NCBI GenBank assembly: GCA_022561955.1
Contig: JADFQF010000103.1
Coordinates: 1-6,067 of the forward strand
Length of the DNA: 6,067 bases
Reading direction: 5' to 3'
Source of the DNA: Chloroflexota bacterium
GTDB taxonomy: Bacteria; Chloroflexota; Dehalococcoidia; SAR202; UBA11138
The notes below the pieces were generated by a model. It did not search any database, was not told the DNA's origin, and was given only the letters and a program-made list of their open reading frames with translations. The position numbers were made by a program, and so were the translations under genes. Below are positions 1 to 5,863 of the stretch, in pieces (within the stretch, counting starts at the first letter, position 1; every line of letters begins with the position of its first letter).

Positions 1-1
1 C

Positions 2-160
2 GTGCGTGAAGCCAGAGTGCGAATCGATGCCTACATGAGGTTCTACAACAATGAGAGGCCACATCAGTCATTGGGCTATCGAACACCGGCCCAGACCTAC
101 AACGAAGCGCAAGATCAACTATCGATTGAGGTGGACCCCAAAAATTGGACAGGTAGCTAA
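2..160 (+). pseudogene. C-terminal fragment of an IS3-family transposase (OrfB), cut by the next IS
   Basis: This is an open frame entering from the left edge (52 codons visible) and ending in TAA at 158-160. It encodes the typical C-terminal end of an IS3-family DDE transposase: a YMRFYNNERPHQSLGYRTP motif at visible residues 11-29, the segment after the catalytic glutamate. It is related to, but clearly distinct from, the orfB product downstream, which has [16 protein letters not shown] at the same place, so it belongs to a different element. From codon 44 (base 131) the reading frame runs into the inverted repeat of the next IS, so the last nine residues (VDPKNWTGS) and the stop are borrowed from that element. 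No right inverted repeat of its own is seen before the junction. The catalytic D, D and E residues would lie outside the window, so whether the rest is intact is unknown. Confidence 0.8.
131..151 (+). repeat. Left terminal inverted repeat of the IS3-family element
   Basis: GTGGACCCCA at 131-140 pairs exactly with the complement of 1426-1435. A further block, GACA at 148-151, matches the complement of 1415-1418. It also overlaps the 3' end of the truncated transposase upstream and supplies that gene's last codons. Confidence 0.8.
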
Positions 161-205
161 GAGAGAGTCCCGCTCCTAAAATGGCAGAAATAGAGGAGCA
201 GGAAC

Positions 206-490
206 ATGAAGCAAACTCGGAAGAAGCATAGCCCAGCCTTCAAGGCCAAGGTAGCCTTGGCCGCCCTGCAGGGGGAAGAGACCATCGCCCAGCTGGCCAG
301 CCGGTTCGAGGTCCATCCCAGCCAGATTCACGCCTGGAAAAGGGCATTGGTGGAGGGTGCTCCGGGGTTATTTGGAACTGAGCAAAAGCCCCAAGAGAAG
401 GCCAAGGACGCTCAGATTGATCAGCTCTACCGGCACATTGGCCAGTTGAAGGTGGAAAGGGATTTTTTGGCGGAAAGGTCCGGTCTATGA
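206..490 (+). CDS. IS3-family transposase OrfA (HTH DNA-binding subunit)
   Basis: A 94-residue OrfA protein of the HTH_Tnp_1 type, which recognises the IS ends. The N-terminal helix-turn-helix covers about residues 8-50; [20 protein letters not shown] followed by [18 protein letters not shown] is the usual family pattern. A leucine-rich helix near residues 65-90 resembles the family's dimerisation coiled coil. Length is normal for the family. The start at 206 is supported by GAGGAG at 193-198, seven bases upstream. A TAAAAT at 177-182 could be a -10 box, but no good -35 accompanies it. The stop codon TGA overlaps the orfB start codon as ATGA (487-490). OrfB lies in the -1 frame, so ribosomes slipping at 463-469 would make an OrfAB fusion, the expected active transposase. 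Produced alone, OrfA usually acts as a regulator in this family. Confidence 0.93.
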   Translation: MKQTRKKHSPAFKAKVALAALQGEETIAQLASRFEVHPSQIHAWKRALVEGAPGLFGTEQKPQEKAKDAQIDQLYRHIGQLKVERDFLAERSGL

Positions 491-522
491 GCCGAAAACA
501 GCGGCAAGCCCTGATAGACCGG
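463..522 (+). other. Programmed -1 ribosomal frameshift signal of the IS
   Basis: The heptamer T TTT TTG (463-469) lies near the end of orfA in the exact X XXY YYZ phase: orfA codons are TTT (464-466) and TTG (467-469). A one-base backward slip joins the orfB frame with no stop before the orfB ATG (GGC GGA AAG GTC CGG TCT ATG). Ten bases downstream, CCGGTCTAT (480-488) is perfectly complementary to ATAGACCGG (514-522), giving a 9-bp stem. A nested GCCG/CGGC stem (491-494 with 502-505) can form in its loop. The stem also pairs two bases of the orfB start codon (487-489), so it may limit independent OrfB initiation. IS3 elements commonly use A AAA AAG; T TTT TTG is a less usual choice. Slippage itself is inferred from layout. 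Confidence 0.75.
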
Positions 523-1422
523 GAGCACAACCAGCTATCCCTGGTTCGCCAGTGCACTCTGCTGGACATCAGCCGGGCCTCGTTGTACTACCAACCCACA
601 CCGCAAAGGACCGAAGACCTGGAACTGATGTCCCTGATGGACCGCCAATACCTGAAGACCCCCTTCTACGGTTCCAGACGGATGAAGGCCTGGCTGCGAG
701 GACAGGGGCGCCAGGTTAATCGCAAGCGGGTTCGGCGATTGATGCAAATGATGGGTCTGGAAGCCATCTACCGGCACCCCAACACCAGCAAGCCCACACC
801 AGAGCACCGGATCTACCCTTACTTGTTAAAGGGGGTGAAAATCGACCGAGTCAATCAGGCATGGAGCGCCGACATTACCTACATACCCATGGCACGGGGC
901 TTTCTGTACCTGGTTGCCATCATGGACTGGTACAGCCGATATGTCCTGGCCTGGCGGTTGTCCAACACCATGGAGGTTGATTTCTGCGTTGAAGCCCTGG
1001 AAGAGGCCTTGAGTAAGGGCAAGCCGGAGATATTCAACACCGATCAAGGCAGCCAGTTCACCAGCGAGGCCTTAACCGGCTTGCTGCTGGAGCAAGGTAT
1101 TCAGATCAGCATGGACGGCAAGGGGCGCTACCTGGACAACATCTTTGTGGAGCGATTGTGGCGAAGCGTCAAATACGAGGAGGTGTACCTGAAGGCTTAC
1201 CAGAATGGGACTGAAGCCAGGAAGGGGATTGGCGCTTATCTGGACTTCTACAACCGGGAGCGTCCCCACCAGGCTTTGGGCTATCGGACGCCGGGTCAGG
1301 TCTTCGAAGAAGAACAGCCAAGGAGGTGTTTACAGGACCAAGAACTGATACTACTATCCAGCAGTGAGACCTTGCCTCAGGTAGCGGAAGACTCTCTTAA
1401 TTTGGCCTCATCGTTGTCTTAA
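487..1422 (+). CDS. IS3-family transposase OrfB (DDE catalytic subunit)
   Basis: A 311-residue transposase catalytic subunit. A helix-turn-helix-like N-terminal segment spans about residues 15-100 ([20 protein letters not shown], then [11 protein letters not shown] and [14 protein letters not shown], the HTH_21 pattern). The RNase-H-like integrase core follows at about 120-275. The catalytic triad is visible: D129 in WSADITYI, D186 in [10 protein letters not shown] and E222 in [15 protein letters not shown]. The spacing is canonical D,D(35)E, with the usual K/R seven residues after the glutamate (K229). The family C-terminal motif [19 protein letters not shown] is at about 255-273. The last 38 residues are a variable tail ending 4 bases before the right inverted repeat. 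It is probably made mainly as an OrfAB fusion by -1 frameshifting. Its own ATG overlaps the orfA stop and has no strong Shine-Dalgarno sequence. No truncation or missing catalytic residue is seen. Confidence 0.95.
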   Translation: MSRKQRQALIDREHNQLSLVRQCTLLDISRASLYYQPTPQRTEDLELMSLMDRQYLKTPFYGSRRMKAWLRGQGRQVNRKRVRRLMQMMGLEAIYRHPNTSKPTPEHRIYPYLLKGVKIDRVNQAWSADITYIPMARGFLYLVAIMDWYSRYVLAWRLSNTMEVDFCVEALEEALSKGKPEIFNTDQGSQFTSEALTGLLLEQGIQISMDGKGRYLDNIFVERLWRSVKYEEVYLKAYQNGTEARKGIGAYLDFYNRERPHQALGYRTPGQVFEEEQPRRCLQDQELILLSSSETLPQVAEDSLNLASSLS

Positions 1423-1443
1423 AGATGGGGTCCACATTAATAT
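1414..1443 (+). promoter_or_regulatory. Possible outward hybrid promoter at the IS right end
   Basis: TTGTCT (1414-1419) inside the right repeat is followed 18 bases later by TAATAT (1438-1443) in flanking DNA. Outward -35 boxes in IS3 right ends are known to create hybrid promoters. Each box matches the consensus only partly (4 of 6), and the spacing is one base longer than ideal. If active, it would transcribe toward the synthetase gene with a leader of about 280 bases. Confidence 0.25.
1415..1435 (-). repeat. Right terminal inverted repeat of the IS3-family element
   Basis: Read on the minus strand this begins GTGGACCCCA, identical to the left end for ten bases, and 15 of 21 positions agree. 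It begins just before the orfB stop codon. It includes TTGTCT (1414-1419, plus strand), which faces outward and resembles a -35 box. Confidence 0.8.
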
Positions 1444-1729
1444 ATTCTCCCGAAGAGGCTCTAAAGCTTCTTTCGATTCCAGAGTAATCGCCTGGGGTGG
1501 CAGCCTCGGATTCTGAAAGCCACCGGCATTTCTAGCCTTTCACCAACCAAATCATCTAACTGCAAGAACTCCGCAGCGCCAATTCCACCGCGAGCTAGTG
1601 ACCAGCCACCCTCTCGTGCTATCCTTCCGCCAGCGAGCATCGCTGAGGTTTGGCTTCGTGCGTCAGTTGCCAGGCGCCAACGATTGCCCCAGTAGACGTG
1701 CAAGGCGACCTCTTCGTGGAGGCTAAAGA
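1436..1729. other. Region between the IS and the synthetase gene; no gene supported
   Basis: Nothing here is convincing as a gene. On the plus strand the short frame from 1426 to 1488 starts inside the IS repeat and ends YSPEEALKLLSIPE before TAA. It could be the leftover end of a gene interrupted by the IS, but it is too short to identify. A 91-codon minus-strand frame (1736-1461) resembles no family I recognise, overlaps the synthetase start and has no Shine-Dalgarno support that I trust. No strong sigma70 promoter, tRNA or terminator hairpin is seen. The only clear signal is GGAGG at 1718-1722, the ribosome binding site of the next gene. Confidence 0.5.
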
Positions 1730-3142
1730 ATGACAAAGGATGAAAACGTTCCGCCGAGCGAGTCCGGCCCCGTAAGAGGGATGCTGGACGTCGAGGCCCT
1801 GCGAGACCTCGTCTCCAGAGACGAGATCGAGACCGTCATCGCGGCGTTTCCAGACATGTACGGCAGGCTATTGGGAAAGAGAATTACGGGCGACTATTTC
1901 GTCAACGACGTCCTGGGGGGCGAGCTTCACGCCTGCGACTACCTGCTGGCCTCGGATATGGAGATGGAGCCCATTCCAGGCTACGACTTCACGAGCTGGG
2001 AGAAGGGCTACGGGGACTTTCGGCTCCTTCCCGACCTCAAGACCTTGCGAAGGGCGGACTGGCTCGAGAACACCGCGATCGTGCTGTGCGACGTCTACGA
2101 TGAGCACGACGACGCGCTGGTAGACGTCGCTCCGAGGACCATCCTCAAGAAGCAGGTGGAGCGTGCGGTCGGACAAGGCTACACCGCCAGGGGCGCCTCG
2201 GAGCTCGAGCTATATGTGTTCAAGGACACCTATGAGGAGGCTATCCGGAAGAAGTTCGACGACCTCGAACCCTACTCGCCATACCTCGAGGACTATCACA
2301 TACTTCAGGGAACGCGGGAGGAGTTCGTCATCGGGGCGATAAGGCGTCACCTGGACCGGTCGGGGATTCCGGTGGAGTTTTCCAAGGGTGAGGCGGGACC
2401 GGGACAGCAGGAGATAAACCTTCGTTACACGGACCTCCTCGAAATGGCGGACCGCCACGTCCTCTACAAGCACGCGGCCAAGGAGATCGCGTGGGCCAAG
2501 GGGTGCTCGATAACGTTCATGGCCAAGTGGGACGAACGCTACGCCGGCTCCGGCATGCACATCCATGCCAGCCTCTGGAGGGACGACGAGGCGCTGTTCG
2601 CGGGCGACGAAGCGCTTGGCCGGGTGAAGGGCTCTAAGCTGTTCCGGTGGTTCCTCGGCGGCTGGATGGCCCACATCGGTGAGATATTCCCCTTCTACGC
2701 CCCTTACCCGACCTCTTACAAGCGCTTCGTCGCCGGAACGTTCGCTCCCACGAAGCTGGGATGGAGCTACGACAACCGCACGGCGGGCTTCAGGGTGGTC
2801 GGCCACGGCTCGTCTCTGCGCATCGAATGCCGCATCCCAGGGGCCGACGCCAATCCCTACCTGGCCTTTGCGGCAACCCTGGCGGCGGGACTCGACGGCA
2901 TCGAGAAGCAGACGGAGCCGCCCGCCGAGTTCAGGGGAGACGCCTACGAGGCCGACGAACTGCCCTCCGTACCCTTGTCGCTCGGGCAGGCGACCCATCG
3001 GCTTGAAAACAGTAGCTGGGCCAGGGAGGTATTCGGGGACCAGGTCGTGAATCACTATCTGCACTTCTTCCGAACAGAGCAGAGGAAGTTCGATGAGGTC
3101 GTCACCAGCTGGGAGCGGGCCCGCTACTTCGAACGGGCTTAG
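1730..3142 (+). CDS. Glutamine-synthetase-family gamma-glutamyl-amine ligase (PuuA/GlnA-like)
   Basis: A 470-residue cytosolic ATP-dependent ligase of the glutamine synthetase superfamily, normal in length. An N-terminal beta-grasp domain (about 33-125, including DMYGRLLGKRI) precedes the catalytic domain. Residues equivalent to the E. coli GlnA active site are visible: metal ligands E158/E160 (SELELYVF), E221 and E228 (EAGPGQQE), H277 (GSGMHIH) and E366; ATP/glutamate-binding R332, R350, R355 and R368 (NRTAGFR, RIECR). ANPYLAFAATLAAGLDGIE is the usual signature. The flap glutamate of true GlnA (E327) is replaced by F338 in RFVAGTFAPT. That pattern is shared, as I recall, by PuuA/GlnA3-type enzymes that join glutamate to putrescine, polyamines or other amines. 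Ammonia assimilation is therefore unlikely, and the amine substrate is unknown. The start at 1730 is chosen because GGAGG lies seven bases upstream; the internal ATG at 1781 lacks spacing for a site. The gene ends 39 bases from the convergent NHL gene, and no polyamine-catabolism partners are in view. Confidence 0.9.
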   Translation: MTKDENVPPSESGPVRGMLDVEALRDLVSRDEIETVIAAFPDMYGRLLGKRITGDYFVNDVLGGELHACDYLLASDMEMEPIPGYDFTSWEKGYGDFRLLPDLKTLRRADWLENTAIVLCDVYDEHDDALVDVAPRTILKKQVERAVGQGYTARGASELELYVFKDTYEEAIRKKFDDLEPYSPYLEDYHILQGTREEFVIGAIRRHLDRSGIPVEFSKGEAGPGQQEINLRYTDLLEMADRHVLYKHAAKEIAWAKGCSITFMAKWDERYAGSGMHIHASLWRDDEALFAGDEALGRVKGSKLFRWFLGGWMAHIGEIFPFYAPYPTSYKRFVAGTFAPTKLGWSYDNRTAGFRVVGHGSSLRIECRIPGADANPYLAFAATLAAGLDGIEKQTEPPAEFRGDAYEADELPSVPLSLGQATHRLENSSWAREVFGDQVVNHYLHFFRTEQRKFDEVVTSWERARYFERA

Positions 3143-3181
3143 GCAAATACTGCCGGCGGCTCGCCTTCGACGTTTACGACG

Positions 3182-4204
3182 CTAGTCCCGGCTCCAGCGG
3201 TACACCTGGATGCGAAAACGACAGCTTTCCACCACGTACACATTTCCATCGCTGTCGAACTTGATCGAGGTCGGCCCCCACAGCAGCTTCTCGACGCTGG
3301 CCGACTGCTGTCTTGGCGTGCTCTGAGTCGATTCCAGGGCCAAGTCCATGTCGGCCTTCTTTCGCTCCGCCAGCTCCTCTTGGTTGGCGTGAAAATAGTC
3401 GTCAGACCATTTGGAGAGGCCCGATTCGCCCCGGAGCTCGGCCAGAAGTCCTCTGTCCTCGTCGAAGACCTTGACCTTCTCGTTGCCCCAGTCGGCGACG
3501 TAGACCCGTCCCGATTCGTCCACGGCAACCCCCGCCGGTCTGCGGAATTTCTCCTCCCCAGGGCCGGGCGAACCAAACGTCGCAAGATGCTTGCCATCGG
3601 CGTCGAACTTTTGCACGCGGTCGTTGCGCCAGTCCGCCACGAAGACATTTAAATGAGAGTCAACCGTGATGCCCCAGGGCACGTTGAATTGCCCGTCTTC
3701 CGAGCCGGGACCGCCCCAGCCGTCCAGGAACACGCCGTCCCTGGTGTACCTCTGAATTCGGCAGTTGAGCCCATCGACGACGAGCAGGTTGCCCCTTCCG
3801 TCGAAGGTGATTCCGGCGGGCCGGTCGAATCTCCCATCCCCGCTGCCCTTGACGCCCCATTTTTTGACGAATTTCCCTTGCCAATCGAATATGGAGATTC
3901 TGTGTAGCGACTCGTCGGAGACGTAAACGTTGCCGTCGCCGTCGATGGCAATGGACGCGGGCCAGATCATCTGGCCGTCCTCTTTGCCGCCGCTGCTGAA
4001 CTCCCCCAGGTACTCCTCGTCGGTCCTGCACATCGTGATGCGCTTGTAGGGCATCCGGACGGCGACTTCGGGGCCGGCCCGGTTCAAGACATACATGACC
4101 TCATCGCGGCCAAACGCCAGGTCGACGGGGTTGTTGAATCCGCGGCCTCGTAGGGCGTAGAGGCCTATCGAGTGGCTGTACTCGAGTGTCTTTTGACCAA
4201 TCAT
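3182..4204 (-). CDS. Six-bladed NHL-repeat beta-propeller protein
   Basis: A 340-residue protein built almost wholly from NHL repeats. Six blades are seen at about residues 24-50, 80-107, 127-154, 174-201, 221-248 and 308-336. Each has the pattern of P..I..D..GN.YV.D....RI..F, clearest in RPAGVAVDESGRVYVADW. Six blades suffice to close a propeller. Between blades 5 and 6 sits an unusual insert of about 59 residues (249-307), charged and probably helical (for example HANQEELAERKKADMD). There is no signal peptide or membrane segment, so a cytoplasmic location is likely. NHL propellers usually bind proteins, RNA or sugars, and some are lyases; no catalytic site is recognisable, so the ligand is unknown. 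It follows the DUF1800 gene by 15 bases, with GGAGG (complement of 4213-4217) eight bases before its ATG, so the two are almost surely cotranscribed. It converges on the synthetase gene with a 39-base gap holding only a weak 4-bp hairpin. Confidence 0.9.
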   Translation of the reverse strand: MIGQKTLEYSHSIGLYALRGRGFNNPVDLAFGRDEVMYVLNRAGPEVAVRMPYKRITMCRTDEEYLGEFSSGGKEDGQMIWPASIAIDGDGNVYVSDESLHRISIFDWQGKFVKKWGVKGSGDGRFDRPAGITFDGRGNLLVVDGLNCRIQRYTRDGVFLDGWGGPGSEDGQFNVPWGITVDSHLNVFVADWRNDRVQKFDADGKHLATFGSPGPGEEKFRRPAGVAVDESGRVYVADWGNEKVKVFDEDRGLLAELRGESGLSKWSDDYFHANQEELAERKKADMDLALESTQSTPRQQSASVEKLLWGPTSIKFDSDGNVYVVESCRFRIQVYRWSRD

Positions 4205-4219
4205 GAGCCGTGCCTCCGG

Positions 4220-5653
4220 TCATGCCATCTGGTATTCACGGGTTGCCGCGATCAGCTGAAGGAGCTCCGCCACGATCTCCCTGTTCAGGCTAACCATTCC
4301 GTCGTCGCCGGCTGAGCCGATTTCGGCCGCGTGGTCCACGAGCTCCCGGGCGGAGTGCTCCGCGACCTCGACGGGGCCCATCTGGTCAAGGCAGGCCTCG
4401 ACCAGCCGCTCGGGCGTCATCCTCTCGTCGACGGCCATGACCCTGTCGATGATCGCCCTGACTCCCGGAACGTCTGTATTCGAAAACTGGTCCACGGCAA
4501 AGTTGATCCGATTGACGAGGTTCGCCGTGTTTATCCATTCCCGCCCCGTATGCCAGCCCTCGACGCTGGGCGGGTCGAGAATCTGCTGGCCCATGAAGCC
4601 GGTCTGCAGGGCAAGCTGTATATCGGCCAGGTCCGGGAACCGGAAGGCGCCACTCATGCGGGCCGTGCCCACAACCAGCTCCACGGGGCTCTTTACCCTG
4701 GAGAAGGCCGCGTTCTTGAAGAAATCGGAGTTGAAGAGCACCCGAAGCACCGAGCGAATATCGTAGTCGTGGCGAACGAACGCCTCGCTCAGGGTCTCGA
4801 TGGCGTCGGGGTCGCGGGGCTCGACCGTCTGCCACGCCGGGACCTGGGGCTCGTCCGCGACGAAGAAGGAGTAGAGGTGCCGTGATATGAACCGGGCCGT
4901 GGAGGGCTGCCGGCATATGATCTCGATGACGTCCTCTCCGCCGTGCGCACCGAGCTCACCCAGGAAGCTCTTCTCGTCGTGATCGTGGTCCTCGTCGCGA
5001 TACTCGTGGTGCCAGTCCAATCGGCCATACGGCCAGACGGAGTCCTGCGCGGTCCTGATGGCGTGCAGCGCGGCGTCCTTTATCGTCCAGCCGGTGAAGG
5101 CGCGGGAGCACTGCCGGACGTCGTCCTCGGTGTAGTTGCCCACGCCCATGGTAAACAGCTCGAGGATTTCACGGCCGAAGTTCTCGTTGACCGCGTCCTT
5201 GTGGTTTTCCCCGTTGTCCAGCCAGAAGATCATCGCGGGGTCCCTGGAGATCTCGGTCAAGAGCTCTCGGAAGCTTCCCAGGCCCAGTCTACGAAGCATC
5301 TCGACCTGGTTGAGTATGACCTTCGGCTGGTTCAGCTTCGTGTACCCGGTGGCGAAGATGCCGTGCCAGAACAGCGCCATCTTCTCTTCCAGCGGCCTCT
5401 TCGTGTTGACCATCCGGTACAGCCAGTACGCCTGGCAGCTATCCAAGATCAGTAGGCCGTTCTGGTCCACGTGGTATCGCCGGATCAGGTCCTCGTCGTC
5501 GAGTGCGGGAGGACCGTCTTCGGGATGGAGCAGCTCCTCCACCGTGGCCTCGTACCCCTGGGCCACGTACCTTTCGAGCTCGTCGCGGGTCGCTCCGAAA
5601 CCAGCCCTGCGAAGGAGATGGGCCATCGCCGCGATTTCCTGTTTTTTAGGCAT
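4220..5653 (-). CDS. DUF1800 family protein, function unknown
   Basis: A 477-residue protein covering the full DUF1800 (PF08811) pattern. It has HLLRRAGFGAT at 12-22, LFWHGIFAT at 94-102, SRDPAMIFWLDN at 136-147, NENFGREILELFTMGVGNYT at 156-175, DDVRQCSRAFTGW at 177-189, KSPVELVVGTAR at 321-332 and DPPSVEGWHTGREWINTANL at 360-379. The family is common in environmental bacteria and often sits beside a DUF1501 gene; its biochemical role is not established. Residues 213-227 (DWHHEYRDEDHDHDE) are rich in His and acidic side chains and could bind metal. There is no signal peptide, and the protein starts directly with the conserved domain. The start at 5653 has AGGAG (complement of 5660-5664) six bases upstream. 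It is the first gene of an operon with the NHL gene, read from a promoter at 5717-5745. Confidence 0.92.
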   Translation of the reverse strand: MPKKQEIAAMAHLLRRAGFGATRDELERYVAQGYEATVEELLHPEDGPPALDDEDLIRRYHVDQNGLLILDSCQAYWLYRMVNTKRPLEEKMALFWHGIFATGYTKLNQPKVILNQVEMLRRLGLGSFRELLTEISRDPAMIFWLDNGENHKDAVNENFGREILELFTMGVGNYTEDDVRQCSRAFTGWTIKDAALHAIRTAQDSVWPYGRLDWHHEYRDEDHDHDEKSFLGELGAHGGEDVIEIICRQPSTARFISRHLYSFFVADEPQVPAWQTVEPRDPDAIETLSEAFVRHDYDIRSVLRVLFNSDFFKNAAFSRVKSPVELVVGTARMSGAFRFPDLADIQLALQTGFMGQQILDPPSVEGWHTGREWINTANLVNRINFAVDQFSNTDVPGVRAIIDRVMAVDERMTPERLVEACLDQMGPVEVAEHSARELVDHAAEIGSAGDDGMVSLNREIVAELLQLIAATREYQMA

Positions 5654-5680
5654 CTCCGACTCCTATATCTAGGAACAGAA

Positions 5681-5698
5681 TTCCCAAATGATCGGGAA
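5681..5698. promoter_or_regulatory. Interrupted palindrome in the DUF1800 leader (possible operator)
   Basis: TTCCC (5681-5685) and GGGAA (5694-5698) form an interrupted palindrome with an 8-base centre. It lies between the -10 box and the start codon of the DUF1800 gene. GGAACA also occurs as a direct repeat at 5672-5677 and 5695-5700, about two helical turns apart. It could be a repressor site or a short leader hairpin; chance is possible for five-base arms. Confidence 0.35.
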
Positions 5699-5716
5699 CA
5701 ACTGTGACTTGGCCGG

Positions 5717-5745
5717 AGTTTAGCAAGGCGCTGGGCGAGCGTCAA
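5717..5745 (-). promoter_or_regulatory. Sigma70-type promoter of the DUF1800-NHL operon
   Basis: Read on the minus strand, TTGACG (5745-5740) and TAAACT (5722-5717) are separated by exactly 17 bases. The -35 matches the consensus at five of six positions and the -10 at four. Transcription would start near 5710, giving a leader of about 57 bases before the ATG at 5653. Confidence 0.7.
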
Positions 5746-5777
5746 ATGAGCGTGTTGCATAATTACTGATTGATTTC

Positions 5778-5796
5778 AAGGTAACCTGTCTACCTT
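5778..5796. promoter_or_regulatory. Candidate operator between the divergent promoters
   Basis: AAGGTA (5778-5783) and TACCTT (5791-5796) form a perfect 6-bp inverted repeat around a 7-base centre. This is a size and shape typical of a dimeric regulator site. It lies 16 bases upstream of the plus-strand -35 box and 32 bases upstream of the minus-strand one, so a single bound protein could influence both promoters. The regulator is unknown. Confidence 0.4.
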
Positions 5797-5812
5797 TTCT
5801 AGACGAATATCC

Positions 5813-5841
5813 TTGACGGTGAAGGGTCTATCAATTACACT
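5813..5841 (+). promoter_or_regulatory. Sigma70-type promoter of the coiled-coil gene
   Basis: TTGACG (5813-5818) is followed after exactly 17 bases by TACACT (5836-5841). Transcription would start near 5848, leaving a short leader of about 16 bases that just includes the Shine-Dalgarno site at 5853-5857. The -35 box is identical to that of the opposite promoter. Confidence 0.7.
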
Positions 5842-5863
5842 ATCTTTCAGACGGAGGTGAATA

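Larger units (their letters stand above)
131..1435 (+). mobile_element. Intact IS3-family insertion sequence, about 1.3 kb
   Basis: The element contains orfA, orfB and a frameshift signal between imperfect terminal inverted repeats. The outer ten bases, GTGGACCCCA, match exactly at both ends (131-140 and the complement of 1426-1435), and 15 of 21 bases match overall. Size, two-gene layout and repeat sequence are as expected for the IS3 family. The exact ends are uncertain by about five bases: IS3 elements usually end TG...CA, which could place them at 132/1434, 127/1439 or 130/1436. None of these choices gives a perfect 3-4 bp target duplication. The best is TTGA/TTAA for the 130/1436 choice. 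A lost duplication would fit insertion into another IS followed by rearrangement. Both transposase frames look undamaged, so the element may still be active. Confidence 0.88.

Noticed and set aside
124..1442. Target-site duplication flanking the IS
   Set aside because: None of the plausible end positions gives identical 3-5 bp flanks; the best is TTGA versus TTAA.
1461..1736. Minus-strand frame of 91 codons in the gap before the synthetase
   Set aside because: It overlaps the synthetase start, matches no family I know and has no convincing ribosome binding site.
2210..3064. Long minus-strand open frame of 284 codons opposite the synthetase gene
   Set aside because: It lies entirely antisense to a clear synthetase gene in GC-rich DNA, shows no recognisable domain and is best explained as a shadow frame.
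3143..3181. Possible bidirectional terminator between the convergent genes
   Set aside because: Only a 4-bp GGCG/CGCC hairpin with no T-tract is present, too weak to call.
4331..4885. Plus-strand frame of 184 codons opposite the DUF1800 gene
   Set aside because: The DUF1800 motifs are unmistakable on the other strand, and this frame has no recognisable motif.
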